DNA of 64,000 nucleotides from Enoplolaimus lenunculus (lineage: Eukaryota > Nematoda > Enoplea > Enoplida > Thoracostomopsidae): contig JASANG010001608.1 in assembly GCA_030248215.1 (NCBI GenBank), forward strand, positions 1-64,000, given 5' to 3'. This document shows positions 15,264 to 27,600 of the stretch, in pieces (the first letter of the stretch is position 1; every line of letters begins with the position of its first letter). The notes below the pieces were generated by a model, which was not told the origin of the DNA, ran no database searches, and saw only the letters and a list, made by a program, of their open reading frames with translations. Both the position numbers and the translations under genes were made by a program.

Positions 15264-17159
15264 GTGGTATTTATTCGGGTTCGGTCTCCTGCTCGCAGCG
15301 ATTGGTTTTGCAATAATCATCACTGGAATCATGACGCGCTTGGAGCGGACCACAGATGAAAATGGACGAACAGTCACAAGAACAAGATTTGCAGTGTAAG
15401 TTAAAACACACCTTCCGGTTGCGGTGTATACTGTTTGATTACGTTCAGCACTGTCTAGACGGGCTCGTAGCCTGATGGGCGCCAGGCAAGGTTCAGCACC
15501 ACACACTTATAAAATTTTTAACCTTGCTTGCAGGGGGTAAACGGTAGTAAACGGAAACGGATATTGATCAAAATAACTGAACTTAGCGGAAAATGATATT
15601 AAAGTATAAAAGTTCCAAAGGCGTTTTGTTTTTCGGCCAACACAGTTGAGGTATGCAAATATTCATCGACTTTGTACAATTTTAAAGGAAAAATAGCGGA
15701 TGCACTGAAAATCTTAAGATTTTGAATGACTTCGCAATTTTTATTTGATTGAAAACAATCGCAGCATATCTGCATCTGTAAATAATGAAAATTTGCTTGA
15801 TATATACTGTGATTTACAATTAAATGATATATACTGTGATTTAAAATTAAATATCTTTGGGGAATAAAAATAACAAAATTTCCTATATTTCTATAACGAA
15901 AACGGAAACGGATAACGATTTTTACCGAAATCGAAAATGAATATTCGGTTAAACTTAGAAGGATTAGAAACGAAAAGCATAATCTAAATTTAAAGTATAG
16001 TAGATTTTTTGAAAATGATAGGTATACATAAGCTTATGAATCTTCAATTAAACAAACACGATACATATCACGCAAGTAGCAATGTTGCTGTAAACACTGC
16101 TGAACGAAATTCAAAGAATTATAACGGGCTTGGTTTTAAACTGCTCAACAAAGGGTTGAATTTGAAAAAAATTATGTTGGACATGATCATGAACAAATGT
16201 TGCCGGTGTCACAGCCGTGGTTTGCCAAGTGAAATTATAGCAGGCTCGAAACGAAACTGTGTTGATTCTAAACAAAAATTCGGACTGAAATAGTTATTCT
16301 TGAGGGAACATTCAGTTTCGCCTCGCTTTTTCTTGGAGAAAATTCAGCCCTGTTACCCGGGGGGGGGGATTTGGCATAGCCCCGTTTTTCTAGGGGGAAG
16401 ATTCAGGCTAACACCGCTTTTCTGGAGGAAAAATTTAGGCTAGCCCCGTTTTTCCGGCGGAGGGGGAAATTGGGGCGAGGAGAAAATGTGGGCTTTGACA
16501 CCAGGAAATAAACTGCGTCGATATTAATTTGCTAAACGAAAGCACTACGGTAAATGGTTCCGGCTGTTTTGAAGCGGTGGCATTGCTGAGATGGAACAAT
16601 TTACTAACTTTTTGGCACCCTAATGATGATTGAAGGAATTACTTTTGCCGCCAAGACTTAAAAAAACTTGTATGTAGTAGACACTGTTGATGTCATGGTA
16701 AAGTATACAATGTTCACGGTTTCCAAGCTTTTTTGAATGCAATAATATATATACATATAAAATATCTTGTATTTTTCTTTAGAATATTTTTTGTTGGAAA
16801 GTACAAATTAAAATATTCATTATAGGCTCGCTGTTTGCGTTTCGCTGGGAATTATTGCCGTGGTTGCTGGATGTTTCATGTACATTTGTGGATCTCGAGG
16901 TGTGCATTACTATAAATACGCGCAAGTAATGGTAATGCAAAAACATATGATGTCTCAACAACAAATGAACCCTCAAATTTGGAACCGTCATGCGTGGCAG
17001 CAGCAATATTCGACACCAGGAGATTTTAATGGAGGAATGTATTCGAAACCAGGAGGAATTGATATGGGAATTAGTGCACACAATGATGCACATCAAAATG
17101 CTGTGTTCAGTCATGGCGCCGCTGGTCATCCGCATTCGTTTGGTAATCCGGTATTTTAA
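15264..17159 (+). CDS. Two-membrane-span protein, 3' exons
   Basis: Family not recognised. Two exons join cleanly: 15264-15395 (acceptor TTTCAG, donor GTAAGT) and 16826-17159 (acceptor ATTATAG), the split codon being GT|G. The encoded stretch begins WYLFGFGLLLAAIGFAIII (first hydrophobic span), a charged loop RLERTTDENGRTVTRTRF, and a second span around VSLGIIAVVAGCFMYIC. It then has a cytoplasm-like tail rich in M, Q, H and G, ending GHPHSFGNPVF. About 154 residues are visible. The 5' exon or exons and the start codon were not identified; frames upstream of 15264 show no clear signal. The tail's low complexity argues against an enzyme. The TAA stop is also part of the TTAA target of the element that follows. 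Confidence 0.65.
15396..16825. other. Intron of the two-span protein gene, repeat-filled
   Basis: It contains AACGGAAACGGAT-type repeats (about 15540-15570 and 15895-15975), a 27-bp tandem pair around TGATATATACTGTGATTT (15797-15850) and a GC-rich imperfect repeat of GCCCCGTTTTTC with about a 35-bp spacing (16370-16480). The open frame 16009-16293 looks fortuitous. Confidence 0.5.
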
Positions 17160-17422
17160 CCCTTTCTCTCATAGAGTATGGTATGAGCAACTAAGTACAG
17201 TAATGTACGAGCAATACACACACTGTGAGCAGTGCTTAACATTTATAACCTATATGCGCAGTGTAAAATCTCCACGAGACGTGAGAGCCCCCTCGGGCTC
17301 GAGTGTCAAGCTCCTATAGCTCAGTGGTCATCGTAAACGACTCCCAGGCGTGAGAATTGGGTTCGAATCTCACCTTGAAATCACATCTCATGTGAAATTG
17401 AAAATATTCATGTGAGAAAGGG
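17160..17422. mobile_element. piggyBac-like MITE at a TTAA site
   Basis: The left end CCCTTTCTCTCAT is preceded by TTAA (17156-17159). The right end is ATGTGAGAAAGGG, an inverted repeat with one mismatch, followed by TTGA, a decayed TTAA. CCCT ends at TTAA are the hallmark of piggyBac. The interior carries a tRNA-like block (TATAGCTCAGTGG and GGTTCGAATCTC at 17318-17373) and GACGTGAGAGCC, shared with 31140-31200. Confidence 0.65.
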
Positions 17423-18970
17423 TTGAAATATATATACAAGTTTCAAAACTGACAACACTCAACTGATCTTTCAGAAGAAGAACCTTTGTTAATTGTAAAC
17501 GTGAACGTTTTCATTTAACTGCATTTAAATATTGAAACCAACAGTTCATTATGACTTTAAACAAGAGTGTGCAACTGCTTAAAATATGCATGGCACTCAA
17601 TGTAAAAGCGCTCATTGTATTTTTCCCATACCTCCCTCGTTTAAGTTGGGGTCGAGATTAGATACACATCACTCAAAAATCAGAGGACGAAATGATAATG
17701 AGGTGGAAAAATGTATGCGGACCATATCTTTACCATGCATTTCATTTACCATCTTCACCTATTTCATGGTTTCAACAACCCATCACCCAAACCAGAACAA
17801 GTAAGCCAAAAAACAACGTGCGCTGTGAACATTGTTTTCTACACAGAATGTACCCAGTTGCATACTCTTGTTAAACAGTATCCGGTATTATTGGTAAACC
17901 GAATTGCGGAATAAAATTCCGACCTTCAAATTTAGAATAATTAAAGCAGTCATATTTTCTTATTGTAATTATAAAAATAAAGTTAAAGAAGCTTTTGCGT
18001 AAACCTGACCCAATATCAGTTTCACAGTTCTAATGCCTTATGTGTCAAAGTGATTGACAATACTGGCACCCAGCTGTTCAAAAATACCCAGCCGACGATT
18101 TAAAATGTTATTGAAACACTGCTATATATTGGCTCTAAGTATGTTTCTGTTGAGTTTGTTTCAACGGTAACTAATAAAATTTCTATAACTGCCAATTCGA
18201 AATATATACGTGTGTATAATGGAAACCTTATCATAAACGTTTATAGCGTTCCATTATTGCATTAAAATAAGGCGAATGTTTAGTTTGCTATGGTAACACG
18301 AATCAAACAGATATTTGTATTGGCATCTTATATCTGGCAGGTTTAATATTTTATCAATATCAGTTGATTTTACTGAAAATTATCGCGCAGAGACATACAT
18401 TTTTTGACAGATCCGAAATTGATATGTTTATTGGGAATTTCAAAAATAGGATGATAATCTCAGCGTGATGCCATATATCTCTACGCGTTTCGGAATTAAC
18501 TAAACTTCCTGCGAGATATCAATGAAAGCCACCGCCCCAAAATCCATAGTTTTCCTTCTGGTGATTGTAAATTGATGATAGAATGAAAATGTGCAATGGT
18601 TCATGCTGAAATTACTATGTACAAAACGAATCTGTATGACCTGCGCATCTGCCTATCTCTAACTTGTCGTCACAAGATTTACTTAAACAGGTCATGTTGT
18701 TATGATCACTTTTAAGAAGGGGCGCTTGAGAACTGGCGTTCTCAGATCAGATACATTTTTCTTTGCGATTAGCTCCTAGCAGCTATAACATCAATCACAG
18801 AAGCCTTTCCGAGCTATCCAATCACGTTGTGCGGAGTCACTATAAACTTCATCTGCCCACAGAAGAAAGACAAAATTCTCGAGAAATAAAACTAAATTTA
18901 CTGTTTACCATCAATTGAAAATCATTCCCTTTAAACAGCTGTAAATTTAAATAAATTAAAATTAAATTTA
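17423..18970. other. Intergenic, nothing recognised
   Basis: AT-rich sequence without convincing exons, tRNA-like boxes or paired inverted repeats. Open frames at 17586-17914 overlap in several frames and have no coding character. The promoter of the next gene would lie near the right end. Confidence 0.4.
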
Positions 18971-18977
18971 TGACCAA

Positions 18978-21361
18978 ATGATGTTACGAAATCGATTCAG
19001 TAATGACAGGTACAAGACAGTGGAGGATGGTGAAAAGTATAAACCAAAAACGAACTACAAGGTAAGCTTAAACTTTTAAGGTCGCTTGTTTATTTGAAGA
19101 TGATATATGTGTAAACGCTACGAATGCTTTCATTTCTTAGTGAAAGAATGTATGAACAATGTTAACGAAATAGCTCATGGGAAATGTGAGTTGTGACAGA
19201 CACGATTTGGCCTATAGGCAGAAAAACATTACACCTTGGTAATTGACATAGGTATATATGCGGCCCATGTTACTTGCATACCTATTTTGAGACAAGTAGA
19301 CCAGTGAATAGAGAGATATATAGAGAGAGAAAGAGAGAAATGCTTAGGCTTACGATTACGATGATGCCAACATTTAGCCTTAAGCTTTAGTATATCATAT
19401 AAGGCCTGAACTATATCTGTTAAAAACTAAACATCCAAACTGGTTTGTCTTTAAGCGTAGAATTGAAATTATAATCAATCAATCCTGATGGCATTTTTCT
19501 GCCTCAATGCCGCAACGGACATAATTAATCCGCTAGGCTTAGGCATAGAAACTACTACCACAATTTGGCTGACAGGTTAAAAAAACTATCGTCGCTGGTT
19601 TTTAGTAGTTGCCTTTATTATAGCGATTTCACTCAAGCGATGATGAATTGATACAGCATCATGACGGTAAAGTGTCCCATCGTGACAACGCTTTAGATAC
19701 GTAAATTCGTGGTTAATATGATGCCAGACGGGAATTTATTACCTACTTCGTAATAAAGTATAGTTTTGATATTTTCGGCATTATAGATAGGTGCTTTACC
19801 ATTTCAAACAGGACGGGTTATTCATTAAAATAGCATTGTAGTGAACGAAAAAATACCAAATGTAAAACCCTTAAAAATGTATGAAAAAAACCAGCTTCAA
19901 ATTTTCCATATTTTTCATAAGATTCGTGCAGCAAAATGTTTAAAACGCTGTTAGCTGGAATATGTAAAATCTGAAAAAAATTAGCGTCGTTTAGTAGAAA
20001 CCGTAAATTAATAATTTGCATAGTACAACTGAACCACGGTTGAGACGCTTACGGTATCTTTAAGATTCGTTGTATTGTTTGTATTGTTTCAGTTCAAATT
20101 GACCTGAACAACTCTTCAGACTCTGATATTCAACCTGGCGGAGAGCGAGCTGAAATAAAAAACGCCAAAGGAAACAGACTGCGTAAAGAAATGCATCAAC
20201 GGTTATCCGAAGAAGAGTTAGAAGAAGAGCAAAGGTTTGAACAACGCAATTTTTTTACCAAACAATTTTCTGAGGTGGAAAAATTGCAATGTAGGGACCA
20301 TATAATTTTTTTACAGAAAAACTTTCCGAGGAGAAAGATTGTAAGGTTGGGGGACCTTATCATTTTATCACAAAAAAGTTTCTGAAGATGAAAAAATTGC
20401 AAGGTAGGTATGTTCCCATTTTGTTACAAAAGAAATTTCTCGCGAGGCGCGTACACCCGCTCACCCCTCTGGATCCTGTAGTGCCGCATTCTCACTTGAC
20501 CGAAATAGACTAGACTTAAATTTTAGACTAACTTTTTGCTTGGGCTTAGGCTGAGCTTTGTTTTAGACTTGTGTTTAATACACTGAGAAGGCTTAAACTA
20601 AGGAATATGTTTTGGTTGTTAAGACATAGTTAAAGAAATATTGGTTCAAATCTTCTTGACCGGCTTAAGTCTTAATATATCGGAATATAATGCCGATTTG
20701 GCTCCTCATAACCTTCCATAATAATTCAATGGGGCCTGGGCCTAGGCGACCGGGCTATGACTGTCCAATTCGTAAGCATGTGTCAGGCAACGATTGTTGT
20801 TCTTCTCCGGGGACAAGTATATATTGGGGATCTAGCACAATCTTGCGGAACAGTTCGTGATTCTCCCACTTAGCGTACGGATTCGCGGCCGTCGTGCCGC
20901 GGGGACTCTGGGAGGTCCTGCTTCGAACATCTGAACCACTTCTCGCTTCTAAAATTTCCATCGACAACTAAAGTGACAACGGTGTCAAAAGCAGGGGGCA
21001 TTACCACCAAATTAAGTCTTTAGCCTTACAAACGTGTAATCTGATAACCACTGGTTCCTCGCGTTCAAATATACTGAATCTTGCCAAATCGTTGAAAACC
21101 AATTAGCACATTACTTAATTAGTAATAGAACCAAGACCAAAATGAAAAAGATCTATACAACAGGCAACGTTTTTGCAGAAATGCTGTTTTATCGTTTATA
21201 ACAGGTTCCCTCCACAATGCCAAAGGCGCCTACAAAGATGGGCATATTTTTAGAGTCATTGAGCAACAAAAGTGTGAACTACGCAAACATTTGGAAAACG
21301 ATCGCCGAATGCGAATGAGTAAAGAAGATATTGAAAAACAATTGAAATTATATGATATATA
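18978..21361 (+). CDS. Charged coiled-coil protein, exon joins unresolved
   Basis: Family not recognised. Three exon-like blocks are seen. Block 1 is 18978-19061, starting MMLRNRFSNDRYRTVEDGEK, with donor AAG|GTAAGC. Block 2, from about 20093 after TTTCAG, encodes SSDSDIQPGGERAEIKNAKG and then a Glu/Arg-rich helix EMHQRLSEEELEEEQR. Block 3, from about 21204 after ATAACAG, encodes HNAKGAYKDGHIFRVIEQQ, CELRKHLENDRRMRMSKED and ends QLKLYDI before TAA at 21361. The charged composition indicates a soluble, helical protein. Block 1 ends in phase 0 but block 2 needs one preceding base, and block 2 to block 3 also mismatches in the obvious donor. An exon is therefore missing or a splice site is misjudged. 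Confidence 0.5.
20755..20967 (-). CDS. Hypothetical 70-residue ORF
   Basis: A single open frame inside an intron of the coiled-coil gene, on the opposite strand. It is more GC-rich than its surroundings and has a balanced composition: MEILEARSGSDVRSRTSQSP, NPYAKWENHELFRK, ILVPGEEQQ, and it ends RIGQS. No domain or signal peptide is seen. It could be a small gene, one exon of a larger gene or a retained fragment of another element. Confidence 0.3.
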   Translation of the reverse strand: MSMEILEARSGSDVRSRTSQSPRGTTAANPYAKWENHELFRKIVLDPQYILVPGEEQQSLPDTCLRIGQS

Positions 21362-21719
21362 AGTTAGTTTGAATATCGACACAGAACACATTGTGATTTG
21401 TGAGATGGTATTAAATGTTCCAATATAATTTGCTTATATTTTTTAAAATTTTCATTGTTATAGTACAGAAGGACCTTTAATCCTGGCAAAACTATTTAAC
21501 ATTTGGAAACAGTATTTTTCTATACAGGACGTACACCGAGGTCAAGCGATACTCGTCATCCTGTGTAGTGCAGTATGCACTTAGAGACTTTAGCTTTACA
21601 ATCCGGAACGCACGTGTCAACCCTACATAAACGAAATCTTTGTTTCATAGAAGAAAAGAACACATAAAAATCTAAACAACGCATTTATTTAATTATTTTT
21701 AATCTTGTCTCCGTCCTAA

Positions 21720-22345
21720 TCTTAAACTACCCTTGAGGTAAGTCTTAGGCTTACGCTTGCACTGCAAAAAATGGTGAGTCAAATTAACTATTAGGCTTGG
21801 GCATAGGCTTGGGCTCAGGTTTAGGCTTAGACTTTAGGAGCATTCTTTGGTTTAAGGCAAGGATAGATCAAACCGTAAATGGCATAGGTTAGGTTTAGGT
21901 TTAGGCTGCTTTAGGAATAGGCTTTGGTGTTGTTTAAACACAGATTAGACCTTAAATGACCCTAAGGTTATTTTAGGCTTAGGCTTATGCATAAGCTTGG
22001 GCTTAACTTTAGGCTTAGATTTTAGGAACAGGCTTTGGTTTAAGCATAGGTCAGACGGTAAATGGCAAAGGCTTAGGTAACAGGTTGATGTTTTAAGAAT
22101 ACACTTTGATTTAAACATAGATTTTAAATGATCCTTGGGTTAACTTAGGCTTAGGCATAGGCTTCAGCATAGACCAAGGAGGCTTTAGGATTACCCGACC
22201 TTCGACCGTATTCCGAAATCCCAAAATCCTAAAATCACACCTTGGACCATCTCCCGAAATATATAAATAAATCCAACCTTCGACCATTTCCTAATATCCT
22301 AAAATCCCACCTTCGACCATATCGCGAAATCTCAAAATCTTAGTG
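21720..22345. repeat. TTAGGC-rich region and ~35-bp tandem array (left part)
   Basis: 21720-22175 is dominated by irregular AGGCTTAGGCTT strings mixed with GGTTTAAGC. It begins with CACTGCAAAAAATGG (about 21762), an end of the MITE seen at 28352. 22190-22345 holds four to five degenerate copies of a unit around CCCACCTTCGACCATATC. Confidence 0.7.
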
Positions 22346-22359
22346 TGCATTTTAACGGA

Positions 22360-22734
22360 TAGTAAAGAACGTTTTTCTGTGGGACTGGAGTAGAGTAAGG
22401 TCAAGGTTTAGACTAGTTTTTTGCTGACAGGCTTAGGATTAGGCTTAGGTATAAGCTCATTTCTTTGCTTAGCCTTGGGCTGTGGCTTAGGCTTGGGATT
22501 AGCCTCAGGCTTAAGGAATATGCTTATACTACTTATGGCCCATGCATAGAACAGGGCCGGAACAGTAGTATAAGGATATTCCTAAGCCTAAACCTTAAAG
22601 CCTAAGCGTATGGATGAGCCTATTCTAAGCCTAAGCCTAAGCCTAAGCAAAAAATTAGTCTAAAGCTTAAACTGACTCTATTATAGCCCCTTCGGAAAAC
22701 GATCCGGCCTTGTTCTAAACATGGGCCCTACTTA
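22360..22734. mobile_element. Two abutting GGCCCATG-family MITEs
   Basis: The right copy, 22527-22734, starts GGCCCATGCATAGAACAGG and ends CTAAACATGGGCC, a good terminal inversion. The left copy, from about 22360, begins with the GAACGTTTTTCTGTGGG block and shares the GGCCCATG boundary. The interiors carry CTAAGCCTAAGCC strings. They interrupt the 35-bp array that resumes at 22800. Confidence 0.65.
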
Positions 22735-22799
22735 TCCGCCCCTGTTCCTTACATTCTTTGAACATAAAACTAACAGAACAAAACGGTTATTCGGTTATA

Positions 22800-23040
22800 C
22801 CCTGCAAAATCGCACCTTCGACATCATCCCTAAAGCCCTAAATCACGCATCCGACCACATCCCTCAATCCAAAAATCTCATCTCCGACCACATCTCGACA
22901 TCCCCAAACCCCACCTTCGACCATATCCCAAAATCCTTCAACCCCACCTTTGACCCCACATCCTGATATCCCAAAAACCCACCTTCGACCATAATTATCC
23001 CGAAATCCAAAATCCCACTTACGACCATATCTCTAATTAT
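22800..23040 (+). repeat. ~35-bp tandem array (right part)
   Basis: Degenerate copies of CCCACCTTCGACCATATC separated by CCAAAATCC-type spacers. The unit is the same as at 22190-22345. An apparent open frame here is the array read as codons. Confidence 0.8.
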
Positions 23041-24500
23041 TGCGATAGGTGGTGGGATTTTGGGACGGCAGCGAGGTTAAATATGGGCTTTGATTTCCAT
23101 ACGTATTGATATAGAAATCGACAATATCTATAAAAAATAAGTATGCAGAGCGCTCCAGTTTTAATTCTATAAACAGATTTGCTCTAATTAGCCGAACACA
23201 CCACTGTTTAACAGAAAACAGAAAATAAAACATTTACACCAACTCAACACGAAGAATAAATATGTGATAAAAACAAAAAACAAACAATGTTTTTTTGAGC
23301 TGACATTGGCTGGACTGCCAGAGACATGACTTGAGGTCAATTTTTAAGTAGAAATTTCGCTTATATTTGTTTTGTTGCGAGTACCGAAGAGTTGACTCTG
23401 CCATAAATCTGCAATTATTTTGGGCTACTAACCCGAGCTTTCCATTAAAACTATGTAATAGATAATTCGAACGACAACTGCGCAAATTTTCGTCTCATCA
23501 ACTTAAGTCTGTATATAATCTGACAAGGTTCGAAATCCTTTCTGGTCATGCCTCTGCAACCCAACCACTGTTATTCACTGCATAAATTTGACAAACAAAT
23601 TTCTCATCTGTTGTCTTTAAATTTTACGACGGAATATTTAACCGTGCAGTAAGCTGCACACACTAAAAATCAAGAAATTAATATAGGTCTTCTGGCTTTG
23701 GACCGAAGGTTGTGTGTTCTATAATTTCTTTACACATCTACCAATTCGCAACATGTCTCTTCGCATAAGATATTGTACAAATAACAAAATAATCACAAAT
23801 AATGGAAAGCAAATGAACTCGTAACTGCAGTGCATAAGAAATAGCTTTGGTCCCAGACTTATCTAAAAGGGAAAGTATTTGTTTTAAAATTTGATTGAGT
23901 TGTTCTGAGCAACAGCTATTGCTTATCACGTCTCGGCCACTGTCACTTTTAAGGTCGCAATAGTAGATTAAGCATACTCATAAGCCTAAGCTTAAGCGTT
24001 GAAAGAAGTGTATTCCTAAGCTTAAGCCTCGCAAAAAATGTCTATAATCTATGCATACTCTTTCACAGACCCACCAGAAACCGTAACGGCCCTAAAAGCA
24101 ACATGGGCCGACGTGTCTGTTGCTAAACCATACAAAATAGGAGTTGAATATATAATCAGCCTTTTCATCAAAAATAGTTTTATTTCACCCGTCAGGAGCT
24201 CTACTCGCGTCCACTCTTACTATTACTTACGGTAATAACATTACATGGCGCAAACCCGTAACCAGTTCACATTGCTAAGAGAGTTTAATTTTTTTGGAGA
24301 GGCATACAAAAGCTTCCGATCCTATACAAACGAGGTAGAAACTATTCTAGGAGGGGCAAAGTTTTTGAACCCCCAGGCTTGAAGCAACTCTAGCTACGGG
24401 CCCGAGATAATTTTCATTTTAAAACACACACACATGTATTGCGCAAAGTTTTTTTCGCGGATTTACTTGAGTATTAAGATTAAGATTTTAGACTATTTTT
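23041..24500. other. Intergenic, nothing coding recognised
   Basis: AT-rich sequence with scattered CTAAGCCTAAGC motifs near 23965-24030 and a CATGGGCC at about 24100, probably decayed members of the GGCCCATG family. Small open frames show no coding pattern. The 3' end of MRI1 lies just to the right. Confidence 0.4.
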
Positions 24501-24619
24501 TATTTGCTTAATAGTCTTCCGCCTAGGCCTAGGTTTAGCCAACACCTTATTCTGACGTTGAGGCTTAAGCTAAACAATGTAGTTATGCTACTGTCACAAT
24601 CGTCAAATCTTGGCCATCT

Positions 24620-27600
24620 TCACACTAATTCAGAAATCTGGTTAGCTGTCTTCAGTCCTTTTTCTGTAACATATCCGGATATCAGTTCTGCAGGTGTCAC
24701 GTCAAATGCAGGATTCCAAACTGCGATACCTAAAGCTTGCGGAAAAAATTAATTGCTAAGAAAACCATTTATTTAGGATAAGAGTACTGAAATTTTAATT
24801 AACTTTCGTAATATTGAAAGTAACTTTATATGCCATGACTTTCCAGCTTAAGAAACACTAATCAAACTAAAAATTATGACCATTTTCACCATTAAAGTCC
24901 ACACCTAAGCAACCTTTTTATCATACCAAAATTCTGTACTGTGTATACGCGTCCGGCCGGCAGGCAAACCTGCCCGGCCGCTATAGACCAGCCGGGTGCA
25001 ACCGGTCCGGCTGGAATGTCGGCTTTCTTAAACATTTATAACAGAGAAATATTCAATTTAAATTAAATACAAGTGAATTAAAATTCTTATCTATTACCGA
25101 TACTGTAGCAGTTTGAAACACGGTCACAACACCATGAGAATGATTTGAATTTCGTCAAAGTGTACGTACGAAAAATTTAGCTAATATATGAAGTGTTAAA
25201 ACTTTAGTGTTTTCCATTGAATTTCCTCAGTCAGTGGATATCAGATTGTTTGAAACCAGTGTTTGAATGTTATTTATTTTAACAGTACTGTTTAAATATT
25301 TGTAAAATATTTTTCAGAAATTACTAAGTTTTGCCCAGATAACCTAAACTAGACGTTTGGGCCGTTTGCAAATATTGCAAGACACCTGTGTTTTACACAC
25401 ATTCCAAGCTTGATACGAAAGGTGACGGGAAAAATATTATAGTACGTCAGTGGCATTGGTGTCACGTGGTTGAGAATTGCAAAGAAAAAGTTAATAAAGT
25501 TAAAGTTTGAAAACAAGAAGGCATGCCTCAATTTATGTTTTGGAAAAAGAGTTGTCTCCATAATATAACGACAAGCTTGAAATGGATGAAACAGCTTTCG
25601 TCGGAACTGGTGAATACAGTTTTTTTGGTGAGTGAGGAAGATGGGTTACTTAGCTTACTTAGCCCGAACATTGATAGACGTACAGGCAAATTATGGACGA
25701 ATTGACGTTACTACAGTTTGGTAAAGTAGAAAAAACAACAAAAGATTTTTGTGTTAATCAACATCATGAATTTAAAGCCTGTCGTCATACCCAATGGCTA
25801 AGATTTTACATTGCGTCAAGTTAAATTGCCGGCACGCCGGACTGCGGCTGATTGAACTTTATTTGGTCAATTCAGCAATTACTGAATCCGAGGAAAAAAA
25901 CTTTGTCATAACTTTCAACGTCAGACCATTTTTCAGTTAACTTTAATATAAATGGAAGTTTGAGCAAAACAATGAAAATCCGTTCATTATATGCCTTTCA
26001 TGAGTACCCAATCTCGCAGGCGTGTGCGTCGGACACTTTAACCGTGGCCCTGTGGACACCTACCGTCGGCAGCCAATCTCTTCCCATTAATATATGTCAG
26101 TTCTTCGGCATTACGATGTTCGATCACAATATCACAACCGTGAGCAAGACTAGCATTGACAGATGTTGACGGCATTGCAATGTAAAACGGAATAGAATGA
26201 TGTTTTGCCAGAACCGCCAAAGCGTAAGTGCCAATTTTGTTCGCTGTATCGCCATTTAGAGTTACTTGATCTGCTCCTGCTAATGGTAAATTTGGATTTA
26301 ATATTTTCATTCCAACGGTTGGTTTCACCCCAACGATTGGTTTCAACTTAACGATTTATTCAGAAGTACATGATCAACAATCTTACAGTATTTTAGCAAC
26401 ATCGATTAATTTGGTAAAGCAGAAAACGGTTATCCTAAACATTGGAAATAGTGTTACTGGTCCGCAATATGTTTTAGAAGAATTAATAGAACGATTTCGG
26501 AAGGAAACATTTTTTGACATTTTTATAGGTTACGTCAAGCGGCAATGTTCGTCCACTTACTTTAGTACTATCCTTTTTAAAATAGGAATATGAAACATAT
26601 CCTATGTTGCTCAACCTCTGAAACTGTTTTTCTAGTTACATAGGTAGTTATTATCGTATAAGCGGTTGTGATTTAAACCGGCTGAAAATAAAGTTAAAGT
26701 AGGCTCTTGTAAAAGCTTTACACCACAGGCATAGACTTAGGTTTAGGAAAAAGACTACCTAAGCCTAAACATTTTCCTAAGCCTCAGTATAAAACTTTAT
26801 GGGGAGATAATCCTATACATTTTCCTAAGCCTCAGTATAAAACTTTATGGGGCGAATATATAAGCGAGCCTTCGTTCAGATACCAGTAACAACCGCATCA
26901 ATTTTGCCAGCTTTCATAAGTGCTCCAGCGGCGCTATCCGCAATCAATGTTGACGGAATATTTTCAAACACCAGCTCAAAAGCGGTCAATTAATCCTATA
27001 CATTTTCCTAAGCCTCAGTATAAAACTTTATGGGGCGAATATATAAGCGAGCCTTCGTTCAGATACCAGTAACCACCGCATCAATTTTGCCAGCTTTCAT
27101 AAGTGCTCCAGCGGCGCTATCCGCAATCAATGTTGACGGAATATTTTCAAACACCAGCTCAAAAGCGGTCAATCGTGCGCCTTGATTATACGGTCGTGTT
27201 TCTGTACAGTAAGCACAATTCAATTTGTTTTTTGCAGCTAAACTTCGAATAACACCTGAAGTAAAATGTTCAATTTTCAAATATACCAAGATGAGCAAAA
27301 AACATGCAATGCATAAAACTTGGAATTTAAACCATGTTTCTGTAAAACAAACATGAACCTCATTCGAAATGTGCTAAAAATTTCTGACTGGCGACATGCA
27401 AAACATTTTTAGTTAAAATTGACAGGAGCGCAGACAGGGGGACAAACGGACCTTGACCCTTTCGATTATTATGGCAATTTTATGTATATGTAAACAACTA
27501 ACTGCAAGCTTGCTGAGATAAGTAGAATTAAACCAAAACAATATATATAAATATATATTTAAGGTTGGCAGCGGCAATGATCGCGGAGGCCCATGTAAAG

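Noticed and set aside
16009-16293. 94-codon ORF in the intron of the two-span gene
   Set aside because: Asn/Lys-rich product of AT-rich DNA, with no domain and no splice signals that fit.
17310-17385. tRNA gene after the two-span protein
   Set aside because: It has TAGCTCAGTGG and GGTTCGAATC boxes, but lies inside a repeat with CCCTTTCTC ends and has no clean cloverleaf.
21720-22200. TTAGGC strings as interstitial telomeric repeats
   Set aside because: TTAGGC is the nematode telomere unit, but here it is irregular, mixed with other words and repeatedly lies inside elements with GGCCCATG ends across the window.
22721-22966. Protein-coding ORF of 81 codons
   Set aside because: It is the 35-bp tandem array read in one frame; the peptide shows the same periodicity.
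26808-26990. A second functional copy of MRI1 exon 4
   Set aside because: The copy lacks the 5' part of the exon and its acceptor, and the full exon at 27255-27067 joins in phase.
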